The notes below the pieces were generated by a model. That model saw only the letters and a program-made list of their open reading frames with translations. It was not told the DNA's origin and ran no database searches. From DASVAL01 sp035649575 (GTDB taxonomy: Bacteria > Planctomycetota > UBA1135 > UBA2386), in contig DASRJH010000319.1 in NCBI GenBank assembly GCA_035649575.1, positions 1-28,007 of the forward strand: 28,007 nt of DNA, written 5' to 3'. Each line of letters begins with the position of its first letter. Position 1 is the first letter of the stretch. Below, piece by piece: positions 15,986 to 22,821 of this stretch. The translations under genes were made by a program, and so were the position numbers.

Positions 15986-17014
15986 ATGCGCGTGCTCGCA
16001 GCAATGTCCGGTGGTGTCGACAGCAGCGTTGCTGCGCTGCTGCTGCAGCAGCAGGGCCACGACGTGGTCGGCGTCTTCATGCGCAACGGACAGGCCGGCA
16101 AGAAGGCACAGGAGAAGTCGTGCTGTTCGGCCAGCGACGCGCGCGATGCCGCAGTGGTGGCAGATCGTCTGGGCATACCGTTCTATGCGGTGGACTACGC
16201 CGAGGAGTTCGGTGCGCTCATGGATCACTTCGCGGCCGAGTACCGCAGAGGGCGCACACCGAACCCCTGTGTGCTGTGCAATCAGCGGCTGAAGTTTGGA
16301 CAACTTTTCCGGCTCGCTGACGATGTCGGTGCAGAAACCGTGGCGACGGGGCACTACGCGCGTGTCGTTGCAGGCGAGCTGCGCACGGCGCGCGACACCG
16401 AGAAGGACCAGACCTACTACCTGTTCGGCATCGACCGCCCGGCTCTGCTGCGAACCATGTTTCCGCTCGGCGACATGACCAAGGCCGAAGTGCGCGCGGT
16501 GGCCAGGACAGCGGGACTGCCAGTGGCCGAGAAGGCCGAGTCGATGGAGATCTGCTTCGTGACGAGCGGCGACTACCGCGACGTCGTGCGCGCGCGTGGT
16601 GGCCGCGGACGGCCGGGCCTGTTCGTCGACGCGGACGGTCGCGAGCTCGGCCAGCACGACGGCATCGACGGCTTCACGGTCGGGCAGCGCCGCGGCCTGC
16701 CAGCTCTCGGCTCGCCGCGCTACGTCGCCGCGATCGACGCCGAGAGCGGCAACGTGACCCTCGTCGCGCGCGAAGGTCTCGATCGGCGAACGGCGCGCGT
16801 CTCGGCCGTGCACTGGCTCGTCGAGCGGCCGGGTCACGCCGTCGCGGTGCGGGTCAAGGTGCGCGCGCGGCATTCGGCCGTGCCCGCGACGGTGCTCGAC
16901 GAAGGCACGACCGCCTGCATCGAATTCGTGGAGCCCGTCGCGGCAATCACGCCGGGGCAAGCAGCAGTCTTCTACGACGGGGACCGCGTGCTGGGCGGTG
17001 GTTGGATCGACTGA
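15986..17014 (+). CDS. mnmA: tRNA-specific 2-thiouridylase MnmA
   Basis: 342 aa, normal for MnmA, which adds sulfur to U34 of tRNA-Lys, -Glu and -Gln in an ATP-dependent reaction. The ATP pyrophosphatase loop SGGVDSS is at 8-14. TPNPCVLCNQRLKFG (91-105) holds the first catalytic Cys (Cys98, with an additional Cys95 where E. coli has Asp), and Cys190 in MEICFV is the second. TGHYAR, KDQTYYLFG and FTVGQRRGL are further family blocks, and the C-terminal beta-barrel ends AVFYDGDRVLGGGWI. The ATG at 15986 opens MRVLAAMSGGVDSS; reading frames extending upstream are not family-like. No clear Shine-Dalgarno. The gene converges with hup, with a hairpin between. Confidence 0.96.
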   Translation: MRVLAAMSGGVDSSVAALLLQQQGHDVVGVFMRNGQAGKKAQEKSCCSASDARDAAVVADRLGIPFYAVDYAEEFGALMDHFAAEYRRGRTPNPCVLCNQRLKFGQLFRLADDVGAETVATGHYARVVAGELRTARDTEKDQTYYLFGIDRPALLRTMFPLGDMTKAEVRAVARTAGLPVAEKAESMEICFVTSGDYRDVVRARGGRGRPGLFVDADGRELGQHDGIDGFTVGQRRGLPALGSPRYVAAIDAESGNVTLVAREGLDRRTARVSAVHWLVERPGHAVAVRVKVRARHSAVPATVLDEGTTACIEFVEPVAAITPGQAAVFYDGDRVLGGGWID

Positions 17015-17022
17015 GGTCGATC

Positions 17023-17047
17023 GGGCGCAGCCTGGGAAACTGCGCCC
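17023..17047. terminator. Bidirectional hairpin between mnmA and the HU gene
   Basis: GGGCGCAG (17023-17030) and CTGCGCCC (17040-17047) form a perfect 8-bp stem with a 9-nt loop, in the 42-bp gap between two convergent genes. No T-run follows on either strand, so it may act as a weak or factor-assisted terminator for both transcripts. Confidence 0.5.
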
Positions 17048-17056
17048 CGAGCCGAA

Positions 17057-17332
17057 TCAAACGCTCTCCTTCAGGGTGACGCCGGGGCGGAAGCCGACGG
17101 TGCGCGATGCCTTGATCTGCATCGGCTGATTGGTCTGCGGGTTTCGTCCCATGCGCGCCTTGCGGTTCTTCACCGCGAACGTGCCGAAGCCGACGATCTG
17201 GACTTCCTTGTCCTTCTTGAGGCCACGCTGGATCGACATGATCAGCGCGTTGACCGCGCGCTCTGCGTGCGCCTTCGAGCACTCGGTGCCGAGCTGCTTC
17301 TGGACTTCTTCGACGAGATCTGCCTTGTTCAT
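17057..17332 (-). CDS. hup: HU-family DNA-binding protein
   Basis: 91 aa, standard HU/IHF size. N-terminal helices MNKADLVEEVQKQLGTECSKAHAERAVNALI, then the beta-saddle VQIVGFGTFAVKNRKARMGRNPQTNQPMQI and the C-terminal KASRTVGFRPGVTLKE. GRNPQT is the arm signature with the intercalating Pro. It binds and bends DNA as a dimer in the nucleoid. The ATG at 17332 has CGGAGC 5 nt upstream; a longer reading to 17392 is not family-like. HU rather than IHF is preferred because the single gene lacks IHF-type extensions. It diverges from the HEAT-repeat lipoprotein gene. Confidence 0.95.
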   Translation of the reverse strand: MNKADLVEEVQKQLGTECSKAHAERAVNALIMSIQRGLKKDKEVQIVGFGTFAVKNRKARMGRNPQTNQPMQIKASRTVGFRPGVTLKESV

Positions 17333-17395
17333 GGGTAGCTCCGTTGACTTGCCACGTGAGAGTGGCCCAACCGCCCTTCGGTCGAGCACCACAAG

Positions 17396-17425
17396 AATCT
17401 ACGGGGGGCGAAGCCACGATGGCAA
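17396..17425 (-). promoter_or_regulatory. Candidate promoter of the HU gene
   Basis: On the minus strand TTGCCA (complement of 17420-17425) and TAGATT (17396-17401) are separated by 18 nt, a reasonable sigma-70-type match. Transcription would start near 17389, giving a leader of about 56 nt. The remaining 247-bp divergent region shows no equally good promoter for the plus-strand lipoprotein. Confidence 0.4.
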
Positions 17426-17579
17426 GGCTGCGTTGCCCGGAAAGCCTTGTGCAGAGCGGTCTGTCGGGCAGTGTGCAAAGCGCCAACGGATTACGCTCAA
17501 GCTGCCGGTGCGAAGGTGCCGATGGTCCGGGCACGAGGCGAATCAGCCTTCTGTACCCCCGAACTCGACGAGGATACCC

Positions 17580-18548
17580 ATGAGGACCGCGGCCTTCGGA
17601 GCCACACTGCTGCTTCTGTTCACTGCTTGTTCGACGACTGAGTCAAGCGCTAGCTACCAGCGAGCGAATGACCTGATGTCCGAGGAGATCACCCGGCGCG
17701 TCGAGCAGATTCCGTTCCAGCACCGCGACGAGCTGCTGGAGAATCTGCTGTGGTTCGCCCAGACCGGCGAACAAGCGATCCCGGCCATGCTCAAGGGGCT
17801 CAAGGACCAGAACGCGAAGGTGCGCAGCTCGTGCGCCTGGGTGCTCGGCCGCTTGCGCGATCGGCGCACGATCCCCGACCTGCAGAAGGCGGTCCGGGAC
17901 GAGGACCTCACGGTCCGCCTGGAGTGCGCGCGCACGTTGTTGCTGATGGGTGACCTCGCCTGGTCGCCGGCCCTCATCGAGGGCCTCGACAACGATCGCA
18001 AGGAAGTGCGCTACATGTGCCACGAGGCCTTGAAGGTGGCGACCGGGAACGACTTCGGCTACGACCACCTGAACCAGAACACCCGCGAGATGCAGCTGTC
18101 GGTGCTGCGTTGGCGGCAATGGTGGAGCGAGTACTCGGGCGACACGTTCTTCGCCCAGCAGTACCAGCAGGAGCACAACCTGACGCCCGCGGCGCCCACG
18201 GGCGAGACGCAGCCGGGCAAGCAGGAGCCGGCTCCGAAGACTCCGACCCAACCCAGCAACACGCCGAGCACGACCGCGCCCGGCACCGGCGACGCGCCGG
18301 CCACCACTGAGCCTGGCACGGGCACGCCTGCCACGACCAAGCCCACTCCTGGCACGACCAAGCCTGGTGCGACCAAGCCTGTGGCCCCTGGAACGACCGC
18401 GCCTGACACGACGACTGTGCCGCCGACGAACGAGCCTGGGACCACGCCGGCAGCGCCCGGCACGGGCACCACGCCCACGACGCGGCAGCCCGGCTCGGCG
18501 AACAGCACCTCGTCGACGACGCCGACGACGGTTCCGCCGCGCCGTTAG
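17580..18548 (+). CDS. HEAT-repeat lipoprotein with Thr/Pro-rich tail
   Basis: 322 aa. A short lipoprotein signal ends in LFTAC, with the lipidated Cys at 17. Residues 45-175 are HEAT-like helical repeats: AIPAMLKGLKDQNAKVRSSCAWVLGRL, TIPDLQKAVRDEDLTVRLECARTLL and SPALIEGLDNDRKEVRYMCHEAL, a scaffold usually used for protein binding. Residues 205-322 are a low-complexity Thr/Pro/Gly tail with many PGTT, TTKP and GTTP units, probably extended and possibly glycosylated. GAGG lies 6 nt before the ATG. It should be anchored in a membrane and face the periplasm or surface. I know no specific function. A strong hairpin follows the stop codon. Confidence 0.85.
   Translation: MRTAAFGATLLLLFTACSTTESSASYQRANDLMSEEITRRVEQIPFQHRDELLENLLWFAQTGEQAIPAMLKGLKDQNAKVRSSCAWVLGRLRDRRTIPDLQKAVRDEDLTVRLECARTLLLMGDLAWSPALIEGLDNDRKEVRYMCHEALKVATGNDFGYDHLNQNTREMQLSVLRWRQWWSEYSGDTFFAQQYQQEHNLTPAAPTGETQPGKQEPAPKTPTQPSNTPSTTAPGTGDAPATTEPGTGTPATTKPTPGTTKPGATKPVAPGTTAPDTTTVPPTNEPGTTPAAPGTGTTPTTRQPGSANSTSSTTPTTVPPRR
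18244..18540 (+). repeat. Low-complexity Thr/Pro/Gly-coding tract
   Basis: The 3' part of the lipoprotein gene encodes irregular repeats built from PGTT, TTKP, GTTAP and similar units, with recurring DNA words such as GGCACGACCAAGCC and CCTGGCACG. This kind of sequence expands and contracts easily by slippage. Confidence 0.6.
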
Positions 18549-18573
18549 TCGAACGGATCGCGTAGCAGCGTGC

Positions 18574-18595
18574 GCGCCGGCTCGGGGGCCGGCGC
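18574..18595. terminator. GC-rich hairpin between the lipoprotein and S46 peptidase genes
   Basis: GCGCCGGC (18574-18581) and GCCGGCGC (18588-18595) form a perfect 8-bp stem around TCGGGG. It lies 25 nt after the lipoprotein stop and 3 nt before the stop of the convergent peptidase gene, so it could serve both. No T-run follows. Confidence 0.55.
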
Positions 18596-18598
18596 CGT

Positions 18599-20707
18599 TC
18601 ACGCGCCCAGCTCTGCGAGCAAGCGCGGGCTCGGGAACACCGACTCGACGATCCAGAGCACGTAGCGGATGTCGCACACGACGTTGCGCGACCGGTCGGC
18701 GCTCCAGCCGAAGTCGCCGGCGACTCCTTCGAACACGCGGTCGAAGTTGAGCCCGATCAGCTGGCCCTTGCCGTTGATCACGGGGGAACCCGAGTTGCCG
18801 CCCGTCGTGTCGCCGTTGGTCAGGAAGCAGACCGGCACGTCGCCGAGAACCTTGTCGAACCAGCGGCTCTGCTTGCGGTTCTTGGCGGCCTCGAGCACGG
18901 CTTTCGGATTCGCGAACGGTTCTCTTCCGGTCTCCTTCTCGAGCAGACCAGCGACCGTCGTGTGCGGCGTGCGCACGGTGCCGTCGCGCGACACGTAGCC
19001 CGACACTTCGGCGATCGAGATGCGCAGCGTGCTGTTGGCGTCGGGATAGAACGCCTTGCCGCGGAACGCCTCCTGGGCCGCGATCCAGCGGCGGCCGACG
19101 TCGAGCATCTTGCCCGCGCGTTGCCGCTGCCGCAGACCTGCAGCGGCGCGCTCCGCGGCGAGCCCGCGCGCGAGCACGAGCAGCGGATCGTCGCTCTGCG
19201 CGAGAGCCTCCTTGCCCGCCGTGAACGCGGCGCTGCGCGCGAGCGCGTCGAGCATCTTCGTGTCGCGGAACAAGCGCGTCACGGCCTCCTTGTCGAGCGA
19301 GCTCTCGCCCAGGAACTTGGTGCCGGCCAGACGTTGTGGACCCGACATGGCCGCAAACTCGGCCAACATGACCTCGAGCATCGGCCGCTCGATCAGGTCG
19401 AACTCCTTGGTCAGCTCCTTCTCGCCGAGCACTGCCTGCAGACGCGGCGGCAGCTTGCCCTCGGCCAACGCAGCGCTCGCACCGCAGGCCTGGATCAGCG
19501 TCGTGAGCAGCGGCATCTCGGCGCCGAGCGTGCCGAGGAACCACATCATCGTGTCGCGCTCGATCGTCTGGGCCTCGGCTTCGTCCATCGCGAACACTTC
19601 GTCGAGCACGCCTTGCCAGCTCTTGTCCCCGTGCTCTTTGACCCACTCGCGAAACTGTTCCTCTTCGCGTCGCTTGCGCTCGGCGGTCGAGTTCTGGGCC
19701 AGGCCGAAGTTCATGCCGGCGGCATTCTTCTGCACGTTGGCGAGCGACTTGATCGTGTCGGCGACCTCGAGAGCCTTCTTCTCGCTCGTCTTGGCGGCTG
19801 CCTCGAGCACGGCGATTGCGCGCGTGAGCACGTGCTCGCGGCGCGGGTAGACGTAGCCCTGCTGCGTCGCGACGCCGCGGCTCGACTTGTAGCGCTGCGT
19901 GCGGCCCGGGTAGCCCATGATGATCGCGAGGTCGCCCTCCTTGACGGGTGTCTGCGACACCGCGAGGAAGTGCGTCGGCTGATACGGCACGTTCTCCTTG
20001 TCGAAGTCGCGCACCTGGCCGTCCTTGGCCACGTAGGCGCGGAAGAACGTGAAGTCGCCCGTGTGACGCGGCCACTCCCAGTTGTCGACTTCGCCGCCGA
20101 ACTCGCCGATCGCGCGCGGCGGCGCGTAGACCAGCCGCACGTCGCGGATTTCGGTGCGGTAGTAGAGGTGATACTCCTTGCCCTCGAGGAAGCTCGCAAC
20201 CGAGCACTTCGTGTTGGCCTCCATCTTCTCGCCGTCGGCGACCAGCCGCGCGATCGTGTCCTGCGTCAGGCCCCATCGCTCGAGGTCGTCCTTCGCCTTC
20301 TGCTGGGCCTCGTGCACGACGCGCGTCACGTCCTCGATGCGCTTCAGGACCAGAGCGACCATGCCTGGGGCAGCGAGCTCGGCGCTGCGGTCGGCAGCCA
20401 CGAAGCCGTCGCGCAGGAAGTTCTTCTCGGGTGTGCTGAGATCGCTGACGGCGCTGAAGCCACAGTGGTGGTTCGTGACGAGCAGGCCATCCTGCGACAC
20501 GAAGGCCGCCGTGCAGCCGTTGATCTGGACCGTCGCGGACAACACGCCGCCCCTCTCGGGATGCCAGAACTCGTCCTTGCTGAGCTGCATGCCGCGCTTC
20601 TGCAGCGTGGTCCAGTCCATCTCGCGGACCTGGGTGGGCAACCACTGTCCTTCGTCGGGCAGGAGACAGACGGCGGCGAGGAGAGACAGCAGGGATCGCG
20701 AGAACAT
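18599..20707 (-). CDS. S46-family dipeptidyl-peptidase (DPP7/DPP11 type)
   Basis: 702 aa, typical for S46. A short signal peptide (MFSRSLLSLLAAVCLL) precedes the mature start. The chymotrypsin-like domain holds the catalytic His in LVTNHHCG (His80/81), the Asp in VDNWEWPRHTGDF (208 or near), and the Ser at 639 in GNSGSPV. The helical insert between about 280 and 550 is the S46-specific domain that holds the substrate N-terminus; the GDT segment before GNSGS is usual for the family. S46 enzymes release dipeptides from the N-terminus of peptides. The S1-pocket position after the Ser reads GVAGDF, with Gly664; in known enzymes Gly at the equivalent site favours hydrophobic residues (DPP7) and Arg favours acidic ones (DPP11). 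That alignment is from memory. It points to peptide scavenging in the periplasm. Confidence 0.93.
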   Translation of the reverse strand: MFSRSLLSLLAAVCLLPDEGQWLPTQVREMDWTTLQKRGMQLSKDEFWHPERGGVLSATVQINGCTAAFVSQDGLLVTNHHCGFSAVSDLSTPEKNFLRDGFVAADRSAELAAPGMVALVLKRIEDVTRVVHEAQQKAKDDLERWGLTQDTIARLVADGEKMEANTKCSVASFLEGKEYHLYYRTEIRDVRLVYAPPRAIGEFGGEVDNWEWPRHTGDFTFFRAYVAKDGQVRDFDKENVPYQPTHFLAVSQTPVKEGDLAIIMGYPGRTQRYKSSRGVATQQGYVYPRREHVLTRAIAVLEAAAKTSEKKALEVADTIKSLANVQKNAAGMNFGLAQNSTAERKRREEEQFREWVKEHGDKSWQGVLDEVFAMDEAEAQTIERDTMMWFLGTLGAEMPLLTTLIQACGASAALAEGKLPPRLQAVLGEKELTKEFDLIERPMLEVMLAEFAAMSGPQRLAGTKFLGESSLDKEAVTRLFRDTKMLDALARSAAFTAGKEALAQSDDPLLVLARGLAAERAAAGLRQRQRAGKMLDVGRRWIAAQEAFRGKAFYPDANSTLRISIAEVSGYVSRDGTVRTPHTTVAGLLEKETGREPFANPKAVLEAAKNRKQSRWFDKVLGDVPVCFLTNGDTTGGNSGSPVINGKGQLIGLNFDRVFEGVAGDFGWSADRSRNVVCDIRYVLWIVESVFPSPRLLAELGA

Positions 20708-20714
20708 GGTGACG

Positions 20715-20743
20715 TGTATACGGAGCCGGGGCCTGGCTGCGAA
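20715..20743 (-). promoter_or_regulatory. Candidate leaderless promoter of the S46 peptidase gene
   Basis: On the minus strand TTCGCA (complement of 20738-20743), a 17-nt spacer and TATACA (20715-20720) precede the ATG by only 7 nt. Transcription from this box would begin at or next to the start codon, and no Shine-Dalgarno is present. A leaderless mRNA is therefore possible. Confidence 0.4.
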
Positions 20744-20773
20744 GCATCGTGTCCCGGGTAGGGCGCCCGCTCT

Positions 20774-20815
20774 TCGACTGGCCTGCATCGACTGGCTTGC
20801 TTTGACTGGTCCGCG
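20774..20815. repeat. Three tandem 14-bp repeats in a divergent upstream region
   Basis: Units at 20774-20787, 20788-20801 and 20802-20815 follow the pattern TYGACTGGYYTGCN; units 1 and 2 differ at two positions, and unit 3 is more diverged. They lie between the S46 peptidase and the 609-aa protein gene, 31 bp upstream of the candidate -35 box of the former. They could bind a regulator acting on one or both genes. Confidence 0.5.
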
Positions 20816-20882
20816 CGAACGGGGCACGCTTCCCGGCATGCGCGCCTTCGCCCTTTGAATCGTTCCCGCCCTGCTGGCATCC

Positions 20883-22712
20883 GTGTCGCTGCCGGCCCAG
20901 AACTCGACCAAGAAGATCCGCAACCCGCTCGGCGAGCTCGCGGCCCGGGCCGGCAGCGCGGTGCCGTGGCGGACCGACGTCGCGGCGGCGCTGGCCGAGG
21001 CGAAGACGAACGGCAAGCTCGTGTTCTGGTATGTGCCGTCGGTCGCGCGTTCGCCGATGGACCGCAAGCCCGAGATCGACCGCTACCTGCGCGGCGGGCC
21101 GTTCTCGTGGCCCTCGACGATCGCGCTGCTCAGCAACCACTTCGTACCCGTGGCCGAAGTGGCGCGCGGCGAGCTGCAAACCAAGTACGGTCTCGTGCCA
21201 AGGCAGTTCATCGAGCCGGGCTACCTGCTGCTCGACGGCGACGGCAACGCCCAGCTGCGCGTCGACCAGATCACGACGCTGCATCCGGAGTGGTTCGAGG
21301 CGCCGTTGCGCCGGCTCGCGAAGCAGCCCGCGGATGGTTTCCCAGGCTCCCCGGCCCTGCGCGAGGCCTGGCAGGCCTACCGCGACGGCGACCCTGCGAG
21401 TGCGATCGAGTTCGCCGACGCCGTGATCGGCAAGGCGCCCGCCGACGGCGTGGCCGCAGAAGCCCATTGGCTCGCGGGCGCCGCGGCCTGTCGCGACAAC
21501 CGCCGCCGCGCCGCGCTCGAACGGTGGGGGACCCTGACGAAGCTGTTGCCCGAGCAGCCGCTGGCCTGGAAGGCCGCGCTCGAGGTCGAGGGGTACGGAC
21601 CGTTCAGCCGCGGTTTCGAAGACTACCTGCCGCTGCCGGCAGCGGTGCTGGCCGCGGAACCGAAGGACGGCACGCGCGCGCCCGGCGTCTACACGGAGAA
21701 CGACCTCTGGCAGCGCTCGGTCGCGTTCCTGCTCGCGATGGACGACGGCGACGGCGTCGTGCGGGACAGCATCTACGACTTCGGCGGGACCGACGGTCTG
21801 CCCAACGTGTATGCGGCCGTGACGTGCCTCGTCGGCGAAGCGCTGCTGGCCGCCCAGACGCGCGTGCGGGGCGGCGAGCTCGTGTTGCCGCAGGCCCAGC
21901 AGGACCGCCTCGAGGCCATGTTGCAGCGCATCATGGCGAACGTGCGCACCGACGCCTGGCTCGCGCTCAGCGACCGCGACGAGATCGTGTGGGCGCGCGC
22001 CTACGCGGTGCGCTTCCTCGCTGCGTGGCAGGCGGCGCGCGCGGCCGACAAGAAAGCGTTGCAGCCGTTCGTGCAGAACGCCGCGGCGGCGCTCGTGGCG
22101 CTGCAGCCCGAAACGGGCGTCTGGTTCCACGAGTATGGCAATCCGTTCGCGACGGCGACGGCGCTGCAGGCCCTGTCCGCGGCCCGCGCGGCCGGGGCCG
22201 AGGTCGAGCAGGAGAGGGTCGATCGCGGGCTGCGCGCGCTCGCGATGAACCGCACCGAGCAGGGCGCCTTCAGCTACAACCAAACGCAGAAAGGCAAGCC
22301 TCGCGCGACGCTCGAGGGGGCCGCGGGACGCATGCCGCTCTGCGAGCTGGCGCTGTTCCTGTTCGGCGCCTCGGACCAGCAGCGCCTGCAGGCGTCCGCG
22401 TCGGCCGGCCACCGGCACCACGGCCTGCTGGCCGCCGTGCGCAAGTACGACGACCACGCCGACCAGCACGGGTATGGCGGGTTCTTCTTCTGGTACGACA
22501 TGCTCGGGCGCGTCGAAGCGACGCTGCGCATCGAGGACGAGAAGGTGCGCGAGCCTCTGATGCGCGCGCAGCGCGAGCTCGTGCTCGATCTTCCGGAGTT
22601 CGATGCGTGCTTCGTCGACAGCCACGAGCTGGGGCGCGCCTACGGCACGGCGATGGCTCTGTTGAACCTCGACGCGCTGGCCCGCGGCGCATCCGCCGGT
22701 GGCCGCAAGTGA
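20883..22712 (+). CDS. Thioredoxin-fold plus alpha/alpha-toroid protein with TGA-broken signal peptide
   Basis: 609 aa as read from a GTG at 20883. The true start is probably an ATG at 20838: reading from it gives MRAFAL, a TGA stop at 20856-20858, then IVPALLASVSLPAQ in the same frame, which together look exactly like a secretion signal with a nonsense codon in it. Residues 25-145 resemble a thioredoxin fold (NGKLVFWYVPS; FIEPGYLLLDGDGNAQLR) without a CxxC active site. Residues about 165-240 are TPR-like helices (DPASAIEFADAVIG; AAEAHWLAGAAAC). From about 260 to 600 the protein is helical, with toroid-type stretches (YGNPFATATALQALSAA; GAFSYNQTQ; HGYGGFFFWYDM). Function unknown. If only the GTG start works the protein stays in the cytoplasm. 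TGA is a normal stop elsewhere in this window, so code reassignment is not the explanation. Confidence 0.75.
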   Translation: MSLPAQNSTKKIRNPLGELAARAGSAVPWRTDVAAALAEAKTNGKLVFWYVPSVARSPMDRKPEIDRYLRGGPFSWPSTIALLSNHFVPVAEVARGELQTKYGLVPRQFIEPGYLLLDGDGNAQLRVDQITTLHPEWFEAPLRRLAKQPADGFPGSPALREAWQAYRDGDPASAIEFADAVIGKAPADGVAAEAHWLAGAAACRDNRRRAALERWGTLTKLLPEQPLAWKAALEVEGYGPFSRGFEDYLPLPAAVLAAEPKDGTRAPGVYTENDLWQRSVAFLLAMDDGDGVVRDSIYDFGGTDGLPNVYAAVTCLVGEALLAAQTRVRGGELVLPQAQQDRLEAMLQRIMANVRTDAWLALSDRDEIVWARAYAVRFLAAWQAARAADKKALQPFVQNAAAALVALQPETGVWFHEYGNPFATATALQALSAARAAGAEVEQERVDRGLRALAMNRTEQGAFSYNQTQKGKPRATLEGAAGRMPLCELALFLFGASDQQRLQASASAGHRHHGLLAAVRKYDDHADQHGYGGFFFWYDMLGRVEATLRIEDEKVREPLMRAQRELVLDLPEFDACFVDSHELGRAYGTAMALLNLDALARGASAGGRK

Positions 22713-22716
22713 AGCA

Positions 22717-22740
22717 GCGGCACCCCGGGCTCCGTGCCGC
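22717..22740 (+). terminator. Hairpin after the 609-aa protein gene
   Basis: GCGGCAC (22717-22723) and GTGCCGC (22734-22740) form a perfect 7-bp stem with a 10-nt loop just after the stop codon. No T-run follows, so termination strength is uncertain. Confidence 0.4.
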
Positions 22741-22821
22741 ATGGACGCGTCGATCCACCCGGGCACCGAAAGGAGGCGTGCCAACCGGGGCCCGGCTCTG
22801 CTAAACCATTACCTTGTGGTG

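Noticed and set aside
18244..18540. CRISPR-like or satellite array
   Set aside because: The repeats are short, irregular and in frame with an open gene, encoding a Thr/Pro tail; no uniform repeats with spacers exist.
20838..22712. TGA recoded as an amino acid (selenocysteine or altered genetic code)
   Set aside because: TGA serves as a normal stop for other genes here (for example eda, the DUF1501 gene and the floA-linked gene), and no stem-loop resembling a selenocysteine element was evident just after the codon.
17643..22784. A 1713-codon open frame on the minus strand crossing several genes
   Set aside because: It runs antisense to, or out of frame with, five well-supported genes (lipoprotein, S46 peptidase, 609-aa protein and neighbours), is rich in Arg and repeats, and has no domain. 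GC-rich DNA gives long spurious frames.
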